From: CAIUVD01 sp044338255
GTDB lineage: Bacteria; Planctomycetota; UBA11346
NCBI GenBank assembly: GCA_044338255.1
Contig: JBIILZ010000031.1
Location: forward strand, 1 to 35,031
Length of the DNA stretch: 35,031 bases
Direction of reading: 5' to 3'
In this document: piece by piece, positions 15,450 to 23,383 of the stretch
Numbering within the stretch: the stretch's first letter is position 1
Layout of the letters: the number at the start of each line of letters is the position of its first letter
Notes under the pieces: model-generated
Databases searched by the model: none
Seen by the model: only the letters and a program-made list of their open reading frames with translations
Told to the model about the DNA's origin: nothing
Position numbers and translations under genes: made by a program

Positions 15450-16742
15450 TCAGAACTCGCTCAGCGGCACCTTGCGTTCCTGCTTTTCGGCGGCGCCGAG
15501 GATGCGCTCGACGACCACGCCGTCCTTGATCTCGTTACCGCCGAGGATGAACAACCGCTTGGCGCCGTCGTTCTCGGCACGCTCGATGACGTGCTTGAAG
15601 CGCCGGCCGCTGTAATCGACCGAGACCCGTCGGCCTTGGCGGCGCAAGCTGGCAGCAATGCGATTGGCGGGCGCGAATTCTTTGGCGCTCATCGGGAAGA
15701 CCACGTCGTCGATGCCCTTGTCGAAGATCGGTAGGCGGCCGAGCTCGGCGAGCAGTTCGCTGATGACCACGTCGCCGAAGCCAAAGCCGACCATGGGTAT
15801 GGCGGTGCCGCCGAGCTGTTCGCAGAGCTTGTCGTAGCGCCCACCGCCGGCGACCGCGCGGCGGATGGTCCCGACCTGGGCGAAGACCTCCCACACCGTG
15901 CCGGTGTAGTAGCTCAGCCCACGGATCACCGAGAGATCGATCTTCAGCAGGTGGCCGATGCCGAAGCTCGCGGCGAGCTCGTGCAGTTCGCGCAGGGCGA
16001 GCAGACCGGCGTTGTCGGCGGGTACCTGCTCGGCGAGCGCATCGAGGCCGCGGACGTCGAGCAGGCGCAGGATCGCGGTCGCCTGCTCGGCGTTGACGCC
16101 GACCTTGGCGAGTTCGGCGGTGGTCCCGGCATCACCGATCTTGTCGCGCTTGTCGATGCACACGCAGACGGCGGCGAATTGATCGCCACTGATGCCCATG
16201 CCTTCGAGGAAGTGCCCGAGTACGTGGCGATTGCTGACCTTCCAGATCACTTCCGGCTCAGCGCCGGCGGATACTTGCAACCCGGCGCGGCGGCAGAACT
16301 CGGCCTGGGCGGCCATCAGCTCGGCCTCGGCGGCCACCGAGGCTAGGCCGACGATGTCCATGTTCCATTGGTAGTGCTCGCGCTTACGGCCCTTTTGGGT
16401 GTCCTCGTAGCGGAAGCACTGCGGTAGGGAGAACCACCGCGCCGGCAATGGCAGCGAGGCGCCCTTGGCCATCACCATGCGTGCGAACGACGGCGTCAAT
16501 TCCGGGCGCAGGGCGACGTGGCGGTCGCCCTTGTCGCGGAATTCGTAGAGCTGCTTAGTGATCTCATCACCGGCCTTGCGGATGTAGAGCTCGGCGTGTT
16601 CGAGCACGCAGGCGTCGTACTCCTCGAAACCGAATGACTTCGCGACCTCGCGCCATTGTCCGAACAGCCAGGTGCGCACCCGCATGTCCTCGGGATAGAG
16701 GTCGCGGGTGCCCTTGACGGGCTGGAGATCGATCTGGCTCAT
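15450..16742 (-). CDS. hisS: Histidyl-tRNA synthetase
   Basis: The 430-residue class II aminoacyl-tRNA synthetase has PVKGTRDLYPEDM at the N-terminus, motif 2 FRYEDTQKGRKREHYQWNMD, the His-specific LSYYTGTVWEVF and GGGRYDKL, and motif 3 VGFGFGDVVI. The C-terminal anticodon-binding domain ends in KQERKVPLSEF. The length is normal. It ligates histidine to tRNA-His in the cytoplasm. It lies 40 nt downstream of the ferredoxin reductase gene on the same strand, so co-transcription is possible. This is a core chromosomal gene, marking the region right of the island as backbone. Confidence 0.97.
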   Translation of the reverse strand: MSQIDLQPVKGTRDLYPEDMRVRTWLFGQWREVAKSFGFEEYDACVLEHAELYIRKAGDEITKQLYEFRDKGDRHVALRPELTPSFARMVMAKGASLPLPARWFSLPQCFRYEDTQKGRKREHYQWNMDIVGLASVAAEAELMAAQAEFCRRAGLQVSAGAEPEVIWKVSNRHVLGHFLEGMGISGDQFAAVCVCIDKRDKIGDAGTTAELAKVGVNAEQATAILRLLDVRGLDALAEQVPADNAGLLALRELHELAASFGIGHLLKIDLSVIRGLSYYTGTVWEVFAQVGTIRRAVAGGGRYDKLCEQLGGTAIPMVGFGFGDVVISELLAELGRLPIFDKGIDDVVFPMSAKEFAPANRIAASLRRQGRRVSVDYSGRRFKHVIERAENDGAKRLFILGGNEIKDGVVVERILGAAEKQERKVPLSEF

Positions 16743-16782
16743 GTGCTTCCGAGTATGCTGAAGAGACGTCGGCGGAAAGCGC

Positions 16783-17667
16783 TCAGGCCTTCCAGAATTC
16801 TTCGACCAGGTAGGTGTTGACGCCGAGGTGCGCGATCGGCTCCTTGAGGTCTTCGATCATGCCCGGATTGCCGCAGGCGAGGAAGGCGGTCTTCGTCGGC
16901 TCGATGAGCTCGCGAATGGCGGCGGCGTCGATGCCGGTCGGCATCTCGACGCTGCGCCCCGTCGGTAGCGGCTGGCCGAGGATGTGGCGCACGACCTCGT
17001 TGACGCGGCCCTTGGCGATCGAGGGCGTCCAGCCACGGCTGGCTTCCGGACGCGAGCTGGTCTTGAGGTAGGTGAAGTCGAAGCCCTGGGTACGGGCCGC
17101 GGCGTAGCCCTCAAGCTCGGCGGCATAGCCGAACTCGTCTGAGTAGGCCGAGCCGTGGAAGAGGATGATGCGGTAGGTCGAGGGCACGCCGGCGAGGTGC
17201 TGTTTCCACAGCGTGCGGATCTGGGCCACGAACGGTGCTAGGCCGGTGCCGGTGGCGACCATCACCAGGGTCTGCTTCTGTGACGAGGCGAGCGTGAACT
17301 TGCCCTTCGGCGAGAGGTAGCGGAAGGTCGCGCCGGGTTCCTGGGCGAAGATCGTCGGGGTCAGGGCGCCGCCTTCGACGAGGGCGATGTAGAACTCGAT
17401 CACGCCCTCATCCAGGGGGCTGCCGGCGATCGAATACGCACGCGGCACGAAGCCGGTCGGCGTATCGAGCCCGAGCGTGGTGTATTGGCCGGCTTGGTAC
17501 CACCAGCGGGCGGTAGTGTCGGGCTTGAGCTTGAACACGCCCAGGCGACCGCCGGCGAAGACCTCTTTGCTCACCAAGGTGGCGGTGGCCATCTTCTTCT
17601 TGAGCATCTCATTGGCGGCGGCGATTTTCGGATTGACGGCAGGCAACGGAGCAGAGGCGTCGGTCAT
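16783..17667 (-). CDS. Ferredoxin-NADP reductase family flavoprotein
   Basis: About 294 residues from the ATG at 17665-17667. A longer frame to 17736 adds an N-terminus of non-conserved composition and is not preferred. FAD binding is shown by RAYSIAGSP (RxYS motif), NAD(P) binding by MVATGTGLAPFVAQIRTL, and the C-terminal signature by FLACGNPGMIEDLK and VEEFWKA. It transfers electrons between NADP(H) and ferredoxin/flavodoxin. The N-terminal about 25 residues are Ala/Lys-rich (NEMLKKKMATATLVSKEV) before the beta-barrel. Confidence 0.92.
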   Translation of the reverse strand: MTDASAPLPAVNPKIAAANEMLKKKMATATLVSKEVFAGGRLGVFKLKPDTTARWWYQAGQYTTLGLDTPTGFVPRAYSIAGSPLDEGVIEFYIALVEGGALTPTIFAQEPGATFRYLSPKGKFTLASSQKQTLVMVATGTGLAPFVAQIRTLWKQHLAGVPSTYRIILFHGSAYSDEFGYAAELEGYAAARTQGFDFTYLKTSSRPEASRGWTPSIAKGRVNEVVRHILGQPLPTGRSVEMPTGIDAAAIRELIEPTKTAFLACGNPGMIEDLKEPIAHLGVNTYLVEEFWKA

Positions 17668-17790
17668 GGGGCACCTTGGGCGGGATAAGTGAGAGCTGTC
17701 GGGGGAAGGGGATGTAATCGTTGCCAACTGCGGCATCGCGCAATCGACGCTCTCGGTATAGGTGGCATGCGCTGTGTTCGCGGCTCAGCC

Positions 17791-17834
17791 GGAAGTCAGT
17801 CGAAAGTCAGACAAAAGTTCGACAAAAGTCAGTA
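17791..17834 (+). repeat. 11-bp degenerate tandem array upstream of the receptor kinase gene
   Basis: Four consecutive 11-bp units (GGAAGTCAGTC, GAAAGTCAGAC, AAAAGTTCGAC, AAAAGTCAGTA) end 70 nt before the kinase ATG. They resemble iterated regulator half-sites at roughly one-turn spacing, but may be slippage products like the other arrays here. Promoter function is not shown. Confidence 0.65.
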
Positions 17835-17904
17835 GGAAGAAAGGTTCATTCCTGAAGGATCAGCAAATAAATAGACATTAAAAGATCTTGCGCGCAACTT
17901 CTCT

Positions 17905-19986
17905 GTGAAAACCATGCGGACGATGATCTTTTCCAATCAAAGCCCGCTAACGACGCATGGCTCGAGCACCTTCGTCCGTCATAGTCGTTGGCGCTTCCGC
18001 CTGACCGTGGCGGGATTGATGGTGGCGGTTATCGCCATCGGCCTGGTGGCCCTGACAATGGTCAAACGCGAGATCCAGAATCTGGTGGCGGCGAATCTCA
18101 CCGCCATGGTCGCGACCGCGCAGCATGTGGTCGATGATTATCTCGAGAATCGAACCGCGATGATGGCTTCCCTCGCCAAGCGGGAGCCGGTGCGCGAGCA
18201 GGTTCCGGCGTTGCTTCGCGGTGAGCCTCAGGCGCTCACCAGCGTGCGCGCCTTGTGCGATGGCTTGCCGGCATCCTTGAAGATCCCGTGGTGGGCGGTG
18301 GTTGACCAGCACGGGAAGATCCTGGTCAGCCCGTTGCCGGAGCAGACCGGGCAGAGCTTGCCGTCGGAAGCCCTGGCAGGCTTGGCGGCGGCCGCCCAGG
18401 GCACGCCGACGACCACCCCACCAGTGCTGGTCGATGGTCTGAAATCGCCGTGTTTTCTCGGTTTCGCCAGCCTGAGCCAGACGCAGCCCGCGTATTTTGT
18501 CATGGCCACCGAGGTCCTCGGCGATTTCTCGCATCTCTTGGCCACCGATGTCGGTCGCACTGGTGAAGTCTATGCCTTCGATCACCAGGGGCGGATGCTT
18601 ACCGAAAGCCGCTTCACTGCCGAGCTCCGTGGCACAGTGCTGCCGGCGGACGCGACCACCAGCATCTTCACGCTGGAGCTGCGCGACTCCTCGCAGGCTG
18701 CCGCCGGCGCCTTGCGCTCGAACCTGCCCTTCACCCTGCCGGTGCGAGAAAGCCTGGCCGGACGCAACGGCATCGAGATGGATGGCTACCTCGATTATCG
18801 CCGGCAACCGGTACTGGCGGCCTGGCGCTGGTTGCCGCAGCGCGGGCTGGGCGTGACGATCAAGATCGATCGGAGCGAAGCCTACCAGGCGCTGACCCGC
18901 CTGACGTGGTTGTTCCTGGTCCTGCTGGGACTGATCCTGATCGCCGGGGTCGCCGTGGCCTTCTCGCGCCTGGCCAACGAGCGCTTGGCGCGACGGGCCA
19001 GCCAGGCCGAAAAGACCGCAGAAGCCCTCGGGCAATATCAGCTCGAGCGCAAGATCGGCGAAGGCGGCATGGGCGCGGTGTACATCGCCACCCACCGCCT
19101 GCTGCGCCGTAAGACGGCGGTGAAGATGATCACCGGTCGCGTCGACGCCGAGACGGTCGCCAAATTCGAACGCGAAGTGCGCCTCTGCAGCCAGCTGTCG
19201 CATCCCAATACCATCGCCATCTACGATTTCGGACGCACTCCTGAGGGCATCTTCTATTACGCCATGGAATGCCTTGAGGGCATGGATCTGCAGGTCATGG
19301 TCGAGCGCCATGGACCGCTACCGCCCGGACGGGTGATCCACCTGCTGACGCAGGCCTGCGGCTCCTTGGCGGAAGCGCATCGGGCGCAGATGCTGCATCG
19401 TGACATCAAGCCGGCGAACATCTTCATCACCGAGCGCGGCGACATCCCCGACTTCGTGAAGGTCCTCGATTTCGGCCTGGTGAAAAAGCTCGGCGGCAAC
19501 ACCGGCTCGACCCTCAGCCAGGCGGATGTGATCAGCGGCACGCCCGGCTACATGGCCCCCGAGGTCATCACCCAGAGCGCGGGCATCGATGGCCGCGCCG
19601 ATGTCTATGCCCTGGCCCTGGTCGGCTTCTATCTGCTCACCGGCCGCGATGCCTTTGGCGGCGGGGCGGTGATGGAGGTCTTGCTCGCGCACGTCAAACA
19701 GCCGCCGCCGCTGCCCTCGTCGTTGGCGCCGGTGCCGGCGGATCTCGAAGAAGTGATCCTGCGCTGTCTGGCCAAGGATCCCCAGCAACGGCCGGTGGAT
19801 GCGGAAGCCTTCGCCGCCGAGCTTAGTGCCTGCCGCGATGCGCGGACCTGGACGGTGACGGATGCGCGGGCGTGGTGGGCGAAGCACGCGCAAACGACGC
19901 CGGAAACGGAAGCCACGGCCAAGGAGAGCCCTGGCCCGGTTTTGAGCGATGTGCGTTTGACGAGCTGCGATCTGAGTCAGTTGTAG
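17905..19986 (+). CDS. Membrane receptor Ser/Thr protein kinase with extracytoplasmic Cache-like sensor
   Basis: The protein has 693 residues. A first membrane helix (about 31-53) is followed by an extracytoplasmic region of about 275 residues with double-Cache-like features (long helix NLVAANLTAMVATAQHVVDD, then a sensor including WWAVVDQHGKILVSPL and GEVYAFDHQGRMLTES). A second membrane helix lies near 330-352. A Hanks-type kinase domain covers about 375-640: GEGGMGAVY (P-loop), AVKMI (Lys), HRDIKPANIF near 497, DFG in LDFGLVKK near 520, and GTPGYMAPE. It should phosphorylate Ser/Thr in cytosolic targets in response to a small-molecule ligand. The gene is monocistronic with a 237-nt upstream region and ends in TAG, convergent with the hotdog gene 10 nt away. 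Confidence 0.93.
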   Translation: MKTMRTMIFSNQSPLTTHGSSTFVRHSRWRFRLTVAGLMVAVIAIGLVALTMVKREIQNLVAANLTAMVATAQHVVDDYLENRTAMMASLAKREPVREQVPALLRGEPQALTSVRALCDGLPASLKIPWWAVVDQHGKILVSPLPEQTGQSLPSEALAGLAAAAQGTPTTTPPVLVDGLKSPCFLGFASLSQTQPAYFVMATEVLGDFSHLLATDVGRTGEVYAFDHQGRMLTESRFTAELRGTVLPADATTSIFTLELRDSSQAAAGALRSNLPFTLPVRESLAGRNGIEMDGYLDYRRQPVLAAWRWLPQRGLGVTIKIDRSEAYQALTRLTWLFLVLLGLILIAGVAVAFSRLANERLARRASQAEKTAEALGQYQLERKIGEGGMGAVYIATHRLLRRKTAVKMITGRVDAETVAKFEREVRLCSQLSHPNTIAIYDFGRTPEGIFYYAMECLEGMDLQVMVERHGPLPPGRVIHLLTQACGSLAEAHRAQMLHRDIKPANIFITERGDIPDFVKVLDFGLVKKLGGNTGSTLSQADVISGTPGYMAPEVITQSAGIDGRADVYALALVGFYLLTGRDAFGGGAVMEVLLAHVKQPPPLPSSLAPVPADLEEVILRCLAKDPQQRPVDAEAFAAELSACRDARTWTVTDARAWWAKHAQTTPETEATAKESPGPVLSDVRLTSCDLSQL

Positions 19987-19996
19987 GCTTCGGTGT

Positions 19997-20413
19997 TCAG
20001 TGATCAGCGACCCGACCAGGTCGTGACTCTGTTGCTAGGAGCCTATCTCCGCAGGCTCCTAGCAGCAGATGCAGCTCGCAGGTTACCCCGTCGGGTTTGG
20101 TGAGAGTGGCCTTGATTCGCAACTGCGCGCCGAGGTCCGTCACCGTCGCCGTTAATCTTAGACGCTCACCGGGTACGGTGGGCGTTTTCCATTTGCAGCG
20201 TTCGACCGCGAGGATGCGGATCTTCACGCCCATGGCCTGTTCGTACGCGGCCTGGGCGATCGCGATGTAGGCCACTCCTGTCACCAACGGACGGCCGGGA
20301 AAATGTCCGCCAAATACCGGTAGATCGGCGGGGAACTCGGCTTCTGCCCGGAGTTCGCCGTCAGTGCAGGTAGCCGAGAGCAGTGCCCGCCGCGCATCCG
20401 CCAGCGGATTCAC
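19997..20413 (-). CDS. Hotdog-fold 3-hydroxyacyl-ACP dehydratase (ApeI/FabZ-like)
   Basis: The gene encodes 138 residues from a GTG at 20411-20413, which overlaps the thioesterase stop (GTGA). VFGGHFPGRPLVTGVAYIAIA carries the FabZ/FabA-like hotdog signature GHFPGxPxxPGV, although His is followed by FPGRPLVTG. The rest follows the hotdog strand pattern (KWKTPTVPGERLRLTATVTD). The C-terminal about 20 residues are encoded by a large hairpin and run beyond the normal fold end (after ELHLLLG). It is the last gene of the minus-strand polyene-like operon, where it would dehydrate beta-hydroxyacyl-ACP intermediates. A longer in-frame upstream extension is a shadow of the thioesterase gene. Confidence 0.85.
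   Translation of the reverse strand: MNPLADARRALLSATCTDGELRAEAEFPADLPVFGGHFPGRPLVTGVAYIAIAQAAYEQAMGVKIRILAVERCKWKTPTVPGERLRLTATVTDLGAQLRIKATLTKPDGVTCELHLLLGACGDRLLATESRPGRVADH
20029..20068. repeat. 16-bp inverted repeat in the 3' end of the hotdog gene
   Basis: The arm CTGTTGCTAGGAGCCT (20029-20044) and the arm AGGCTCCTAGCAGCAG (20053-20068) pair with a single G-T wobble around an 8-nt loop. It lies 43 nt past the kinase stop on the plus strand and inside the hotdog frame on the minus strand. No U-tract follows. It may serve as a transcript-end hairpin between convergent genes or may be an inserted element. Confidence 0.7.
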
Positions 20414-20865
20414 GGTTGCTTCCGATGGGCGGCGATGTTCGCAAACAAGGCCTCGACCGGCGGTGGCGCGCTGAGATAGATCTCCCTGCGAGCGTCGACG
20501 AAAACCTGCAGGCTTTCGGCCACGCTCAGCAGCGTACCGGACTCGTCGCGGATTTCGAAGAAGCATTCCAGCTTGGGTTCGCCGCCGGGAATCTGGGCGC
20601 AGGTCACGCAGATCTCTTGGCCGCTTTTGACCGGGCGCAGGAATTCCAGCTGCATGAGCGCCACCGGCGCCAGGCAGTCGACGCGCTCCATCTCTTGGTA
20701 CGACAGGCCGCGTGCTGAAAGGTAGGCTTCCCGCGCGGTTTCGCAGTAGGCCACGTAGTGGCCGTGCCACACCATCTTCATCGAGTCGACTTCATGGAAG
20801 CGCACGCGGATGCGCGTGGTCAGCTGATCCCAACTCGGGTCGATGCGGGTCTTGATGCGGTTCAT
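20410..20865 (-). CDS. YbgC/4HBT-type acyl thioesterase
   Basis: The 151-residue hotdog thioesterase has RIRVRFHEVDSMKMVWHGHYVAY, the 4HBT signature with the active-site Asp and the HGxYxxY motif, and then FEIRDESGTLLSVAE. It would hydrolyse acyl-CoA or acyl-ACP. It overlaps the upstream hotdog gene by ATGA and the downstream one by GTGA, so it is translated as part of one unit with FabG. In aryl-polyene-like clusters a thioesterase of this class accompanies the FAS-like enzymes. Confidence 0.9.
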   Translation of the reverse strand: MNRIKTRIDPSWDQLTTRIRVRFHEVDSMKMVWHGHYVAYCETAREAYLSARGLSYQEMERVDCLAPVALMQLEFLRPVKSGQEICVTCAQIPGGEPKLECFFEIRDESGTLLSVAESLQVFVDARREIYLSAPPPVEALFANIAAHRKQP

Positions 20866-21287
20866 GCGGGGGTTGCCGACTTATCCACGTCTTTCAGTGC
20901 CATGGTTTTCAGTTCGAATTCGGCAACGGTGCGCCCGTCGGCGGTGACGCGGACGGCGAAAAGGCTGAAGGGCGACAGCGTGTAGCTGTGGCTGATGTGG
21001 GTCTCGACGCGTTGTGCCGGGCTAAGATCTTCGGCAAGGCTGGCGTTCTTCACGCCTACGAGCATGCCCTCCGCGGGACCGCCGCCGTGTGCGCGCAGGC
21101 TGACGCCCATGAGGATGGCGATGGTCTGCGCGCTGCCTTCGATGACCTGCAGCAGATCGAGGCCGTGGTCGTTGAGCAGGCGCGCCTGGGCGCTGTTGCC
21201 ATCGGCGCCGACGGCAAGCAGTTCGGCGACCAGCAGGGCCGGCGGCTGATGGCTGGTAAGCTCGGCCGGAGGTGGGAAGGCCGTCAT
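20862..21287 (-). CDS. Hotdog-fold dehydratase of aryl-polyene type (ApeP-like)
   Basis: The protein has 141 residues. The N-terminal HQPPALLVAELLAVGADG and the central helix LLQVIEGSAQTIAILMGV follow the pattern of ApeP/3-hydroxyacyl-ACP dehydratases of aryl polyene clusters (HRPPMLLLD, then an EAMAQ-like helix). GGPAEGMLVGVKNASL then corresponds to the following strand. A catalytic assignment is not certain. It starts 3 nt after the FabG stop and overlaps the thioesterase. Confidence 0.75.
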   Translation of the reverse strand: MTAFPPPAELTSHQPPALLVAELLAVGADGNSAQARLLNDHGLDLLQVIEGSAQTIAILMGVSLRAHGGGPAEGMLVGVKNASLAEDLSPAQRVETHISHSYTLSPFSLFAVRVTADGRTVAEFELKTMALKDVDKSATPA

Positions 21288-21290
21288 GGA

Positions 21291-22010
21291 TCAGGTCACC
21301 AAGCCGCCATTCACGCCCAGCACCTGGCCGGTGATGTAGCCGGCCAGCGGGCTGCACAGGAACGACACCGCGTGCGCGACCTCCTCGGGCGTGCCGACGC
21401 GTCCGGCGGGCACCGCCTGGAGCATCTGCTCAAGCGGCAGGTCGCGCAGCATCTCGGTGTCGATCAGGCCCGGCGCGACGCAGTTGACGGTGACCTTGCG
21501 CTTGGCGATCTCGCGCGCGAGGGCCTTGGTGGCGGCGATCAGGCCGCCCTTGGCGGCGCTGTAGTTGACCTGCCCGGCATTGCCGATCTGGCCGCTGACC
21601 GAGGCGATGGTGACGATGCGTCCGTGGCGGGCGCGCATCATGCTGCTGATCAGGGGGCGGAGGATGTTGTAGAAGCCACCCAGGCCGGTGGTGAGAACCG
21701 CGTCCCAATCATCTTCGCCCATCATTCCCAACAGGCAGTCGCGGGTGATGCCGGCATTGAGCACCACGGCTTCCGGCGCACCCTGGGCGGCGAGCAGGGC
21801 GACCAGGGCTTCGTTCATCGCCGCCCGATCGCCGATATCGCCGGCGAGGAAGGTCACCGTCCGGCCCTGCGCGCGGATGGTCTCGGCGACGGCCTCGGCC
21901 TCGGCGATCCGCGAGCGGTAACCGAGGACGATATCGAAGCCATCCTTGGCGAGGCGGGTGGCGATTGCGGCGCCGATGCCACGGCTGCCTCCGGTTACCA
22001 GTGCATACAT
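21291..22010 (-). CDS. 3-oxoacyl-ACP reductase (FabG-type SDR)
   Basis: The 239-residue short-chain dehydrogenase has the cofactor motif TGGSRGIGAAIATRLA at the N-terminus and NAG in VVLNAGITRD. The catalytic set is Ser in ITIASVSGQIGN and YxxxK in NYSAAKGGL, with PGLIDTEM after it. It reduces beta-ketoacyl-ACP with NAD(P)H. It is the first gene of a four-gene operon, divergent from the dehydratase gene at 22082 with 71 nt between them. Confidence 0.95.
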   Translation of the reverse strand: MYALVTGGSRGIGAAIATRLAKDGFDIVLGYRSRIAEAEAVAETIRAQGRTVTFLAGDIGDRAAMNEALVALLAAQGAPEAVVLNAGITRDCLLGMMGEDDWDAVLTTGLGGFYNILRPLISSMMRARHGRIVTIASVSGQIGNAGQVNYSAAKGGLIAATKALAREIAKRKVTVNCVAPGLIDTEMLRDLPLEQMLQAVPAGRVGTPEEVAHAVSFLCSPLAGYITGQVLGVNGGLVT

Positions 22011-22081
22011 GAAGTCGCGACGGTAAGCCCGCTGGCGCTCAACGCCAGTTGCGGCGGACCTCCACGCCTGATCATCGCCAT

Positions 22082-23296
22082 ATGCGTTTGCGGACGACCT
22101 TCGACATTCGGGCCTGGTACGAGTCCGTCCGTGGTGCCGGCCAGCCGATCGCGTGGTGCTCGGCCTTCGCTCCTGCTGAAGCCTTGTTCGCGCTGGGCAT
22201 CATTCCCGTCTATCCTGAGAACCATGCGGCGATGCTCGGGGCTTTGTCGCCCTCGCGCGATGCCGATCAGCCCTATAGCCGGCCGGCGATCGCCGCCGCC
22301 CAGGCTGCCGGTTATCAATCGCCGAGACTCTGCTCGTATGCCTTGGCCGATCTTGGCGTGCTCAAGGGTGCCGCTTCGCCGTTGGGCAGTCTGCCGCCGC
22401 CGGATCTGTTCTATGCCTGCGATAGTCAGTGCGCCGTGGTCGGGCGCTGGGGCGAGGCCGTCGCGGCGCATTTCAAGACCGTCGTCGCGCGTGACATCCC
22501 GCATTACCTGCTCAAGGCTCCGCCGGTGCGCGGCAGCGGGCATACACCCGATCAGCTCGCCGGCTTCCGCGCCCAGCTCGAAGCGCACCTCGATGAGCTT
22601 GCGGCGCGCTTCGGCGTGGTCCGCGACGAATCCCGCCTGCAGGCGGTGATCGCCGAATCGGCCACTGCCAATCAGCTGTGGCAGCGTTGCCTCGATCTCG
22701 CGCGAGTGCGTCCGGCGCCGTGGACGGCATGGGAGGCCTTTACCGCCATGGCCCCGATCGTCATCGCCCGCGGGCATCCCTTGGCGACGGATTTCTATCG
22801 GCGGTTGTTGGCGGAGCTCGAAGAGCGCGTGGCCGCTGGCTACGCGGCGGTCCCCGGTGAACGTCGGCGCCTGTTGTGGGATGCGATTCCGATCTGGCCC
22901 CGGCGCAACTGGCTAGCGGCTTTCTGTGCCGAGCGGCAGACGGCGATGGTCGCCAGTACCTACACGCATTCGTGGTGGTTCGACTTCAACGCCCGCGACG
23001 GCCTCGATACCCTGGTGCGCCGTTATGCCTGGAACACCATGAATCTGCCGGCGCAAACCGTGCTCGATTGGACGCTGGACATCGCCCGCGATTTCCAGGT
23101 CGATGGCATCATCTGCCACTGGAACCGTTCGTGCGGGATCTGGAATAGCTACGTCAAACGCCGCCTCGACGGTTTGCGCGCGGCGGGCTTTCCGGTGTAC
23201 CTGCTGGAGGCCGACATGGTCGATGCCCAGGCTTTCGACGAGTCGCGGATCAGCGACGAGTTGGCGGCTTTCATCGGTGGTCTGCCGCAGCTATGA
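22082..23296 (+). CDS. 2-hydroxyacyl-CoA dehydratase subunit (HgdB/FldB-like)
   Basis: The 404-residue protein has the D-component fold of radical 2-hydroxyacyl-CoA dehydratases. Candidate Cys ligands for a [4Fe-4S] cluster lie in AWCSAFAPAEAL, LCSYALAD, YACDSQCAVV and the C-terminal ICHWNRSCGIWNSY. The start at ATG 22082 places the first helix DIRAWYESVRGAG correctly. Neither the partner subunit nor the ATP-dependent activator (HgdC) is in the window. Beside FabG, hotdog and methyltransferase genes, a role in forming an unsaturated (polyene-like or aryl) acyl product is inferred. The last codons are the seed of an 18-bp tandem array. Confidence 0.85.
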   Translation: MRLRTTFDIRAWYESVRGAGQPIAWCSAFAPAEALFALGIIPVYPENHAAMLGALSPSRDADQPYSRPAIAAAQAAGYQSPRLCSYALADLGVLKGAASPLGSLPPPDLFYACDSQCAVVGRWGEAVAAHFKTVVARDIPHYLLKAPPVRGSGHTPDQLAGFRAQLEAHLDELAARFGVVRDESRLQAVIAESATANQLWQRCLDLARVRPAPWTAWEAFTAMAPIVIARGHPLATDFYRRLLAELEERVAAGYAAVPGERRRLLWDAIPIWPRRNWLAAFCAERQTAMVASTYTHSWWFDFNARDGLDTLVRRYAWNTMNLPAQTVLDWTLDIARDFQVDGIICHWNRSCGIWNSYVKRRLDGLRAAGFPVYLLEADMVDAQAFDESRISDELAAFIGGLPQL

Positions 23297-23352
23297 GGTC
23301 TGCCGCAGCTAGGAGGCCTGCCGCAGCTAGGTAGTCTGCCGCAGCGATGACG
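23281..23352 (+). repeat. 18-bp tandem array (four units) starting in the dehydratase stop region
   Basis: Four 18-bp units, beginning TCTGCCGCAGCTATGAGG, run from the last codons of the HgdB-like gene into the spacer. They vary at a few positions. The first unit contains the TGA stop, so the array appears to have expanded from coding sequence outwards. Confidence 0.85.
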
Positions 23353-23383
23353 TGGTCACCGAGCGTATCCGCATGAGTCCGTC

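Noticed and set aside
20414..20770. N-terminal extension of the last hotdog gene to 20770
   Set aside because: The extension is an out-of-frame reading of the thioesterase gene and is low in hotdog similarity. The GTG overlapping the thioesterase stop fits operon style.
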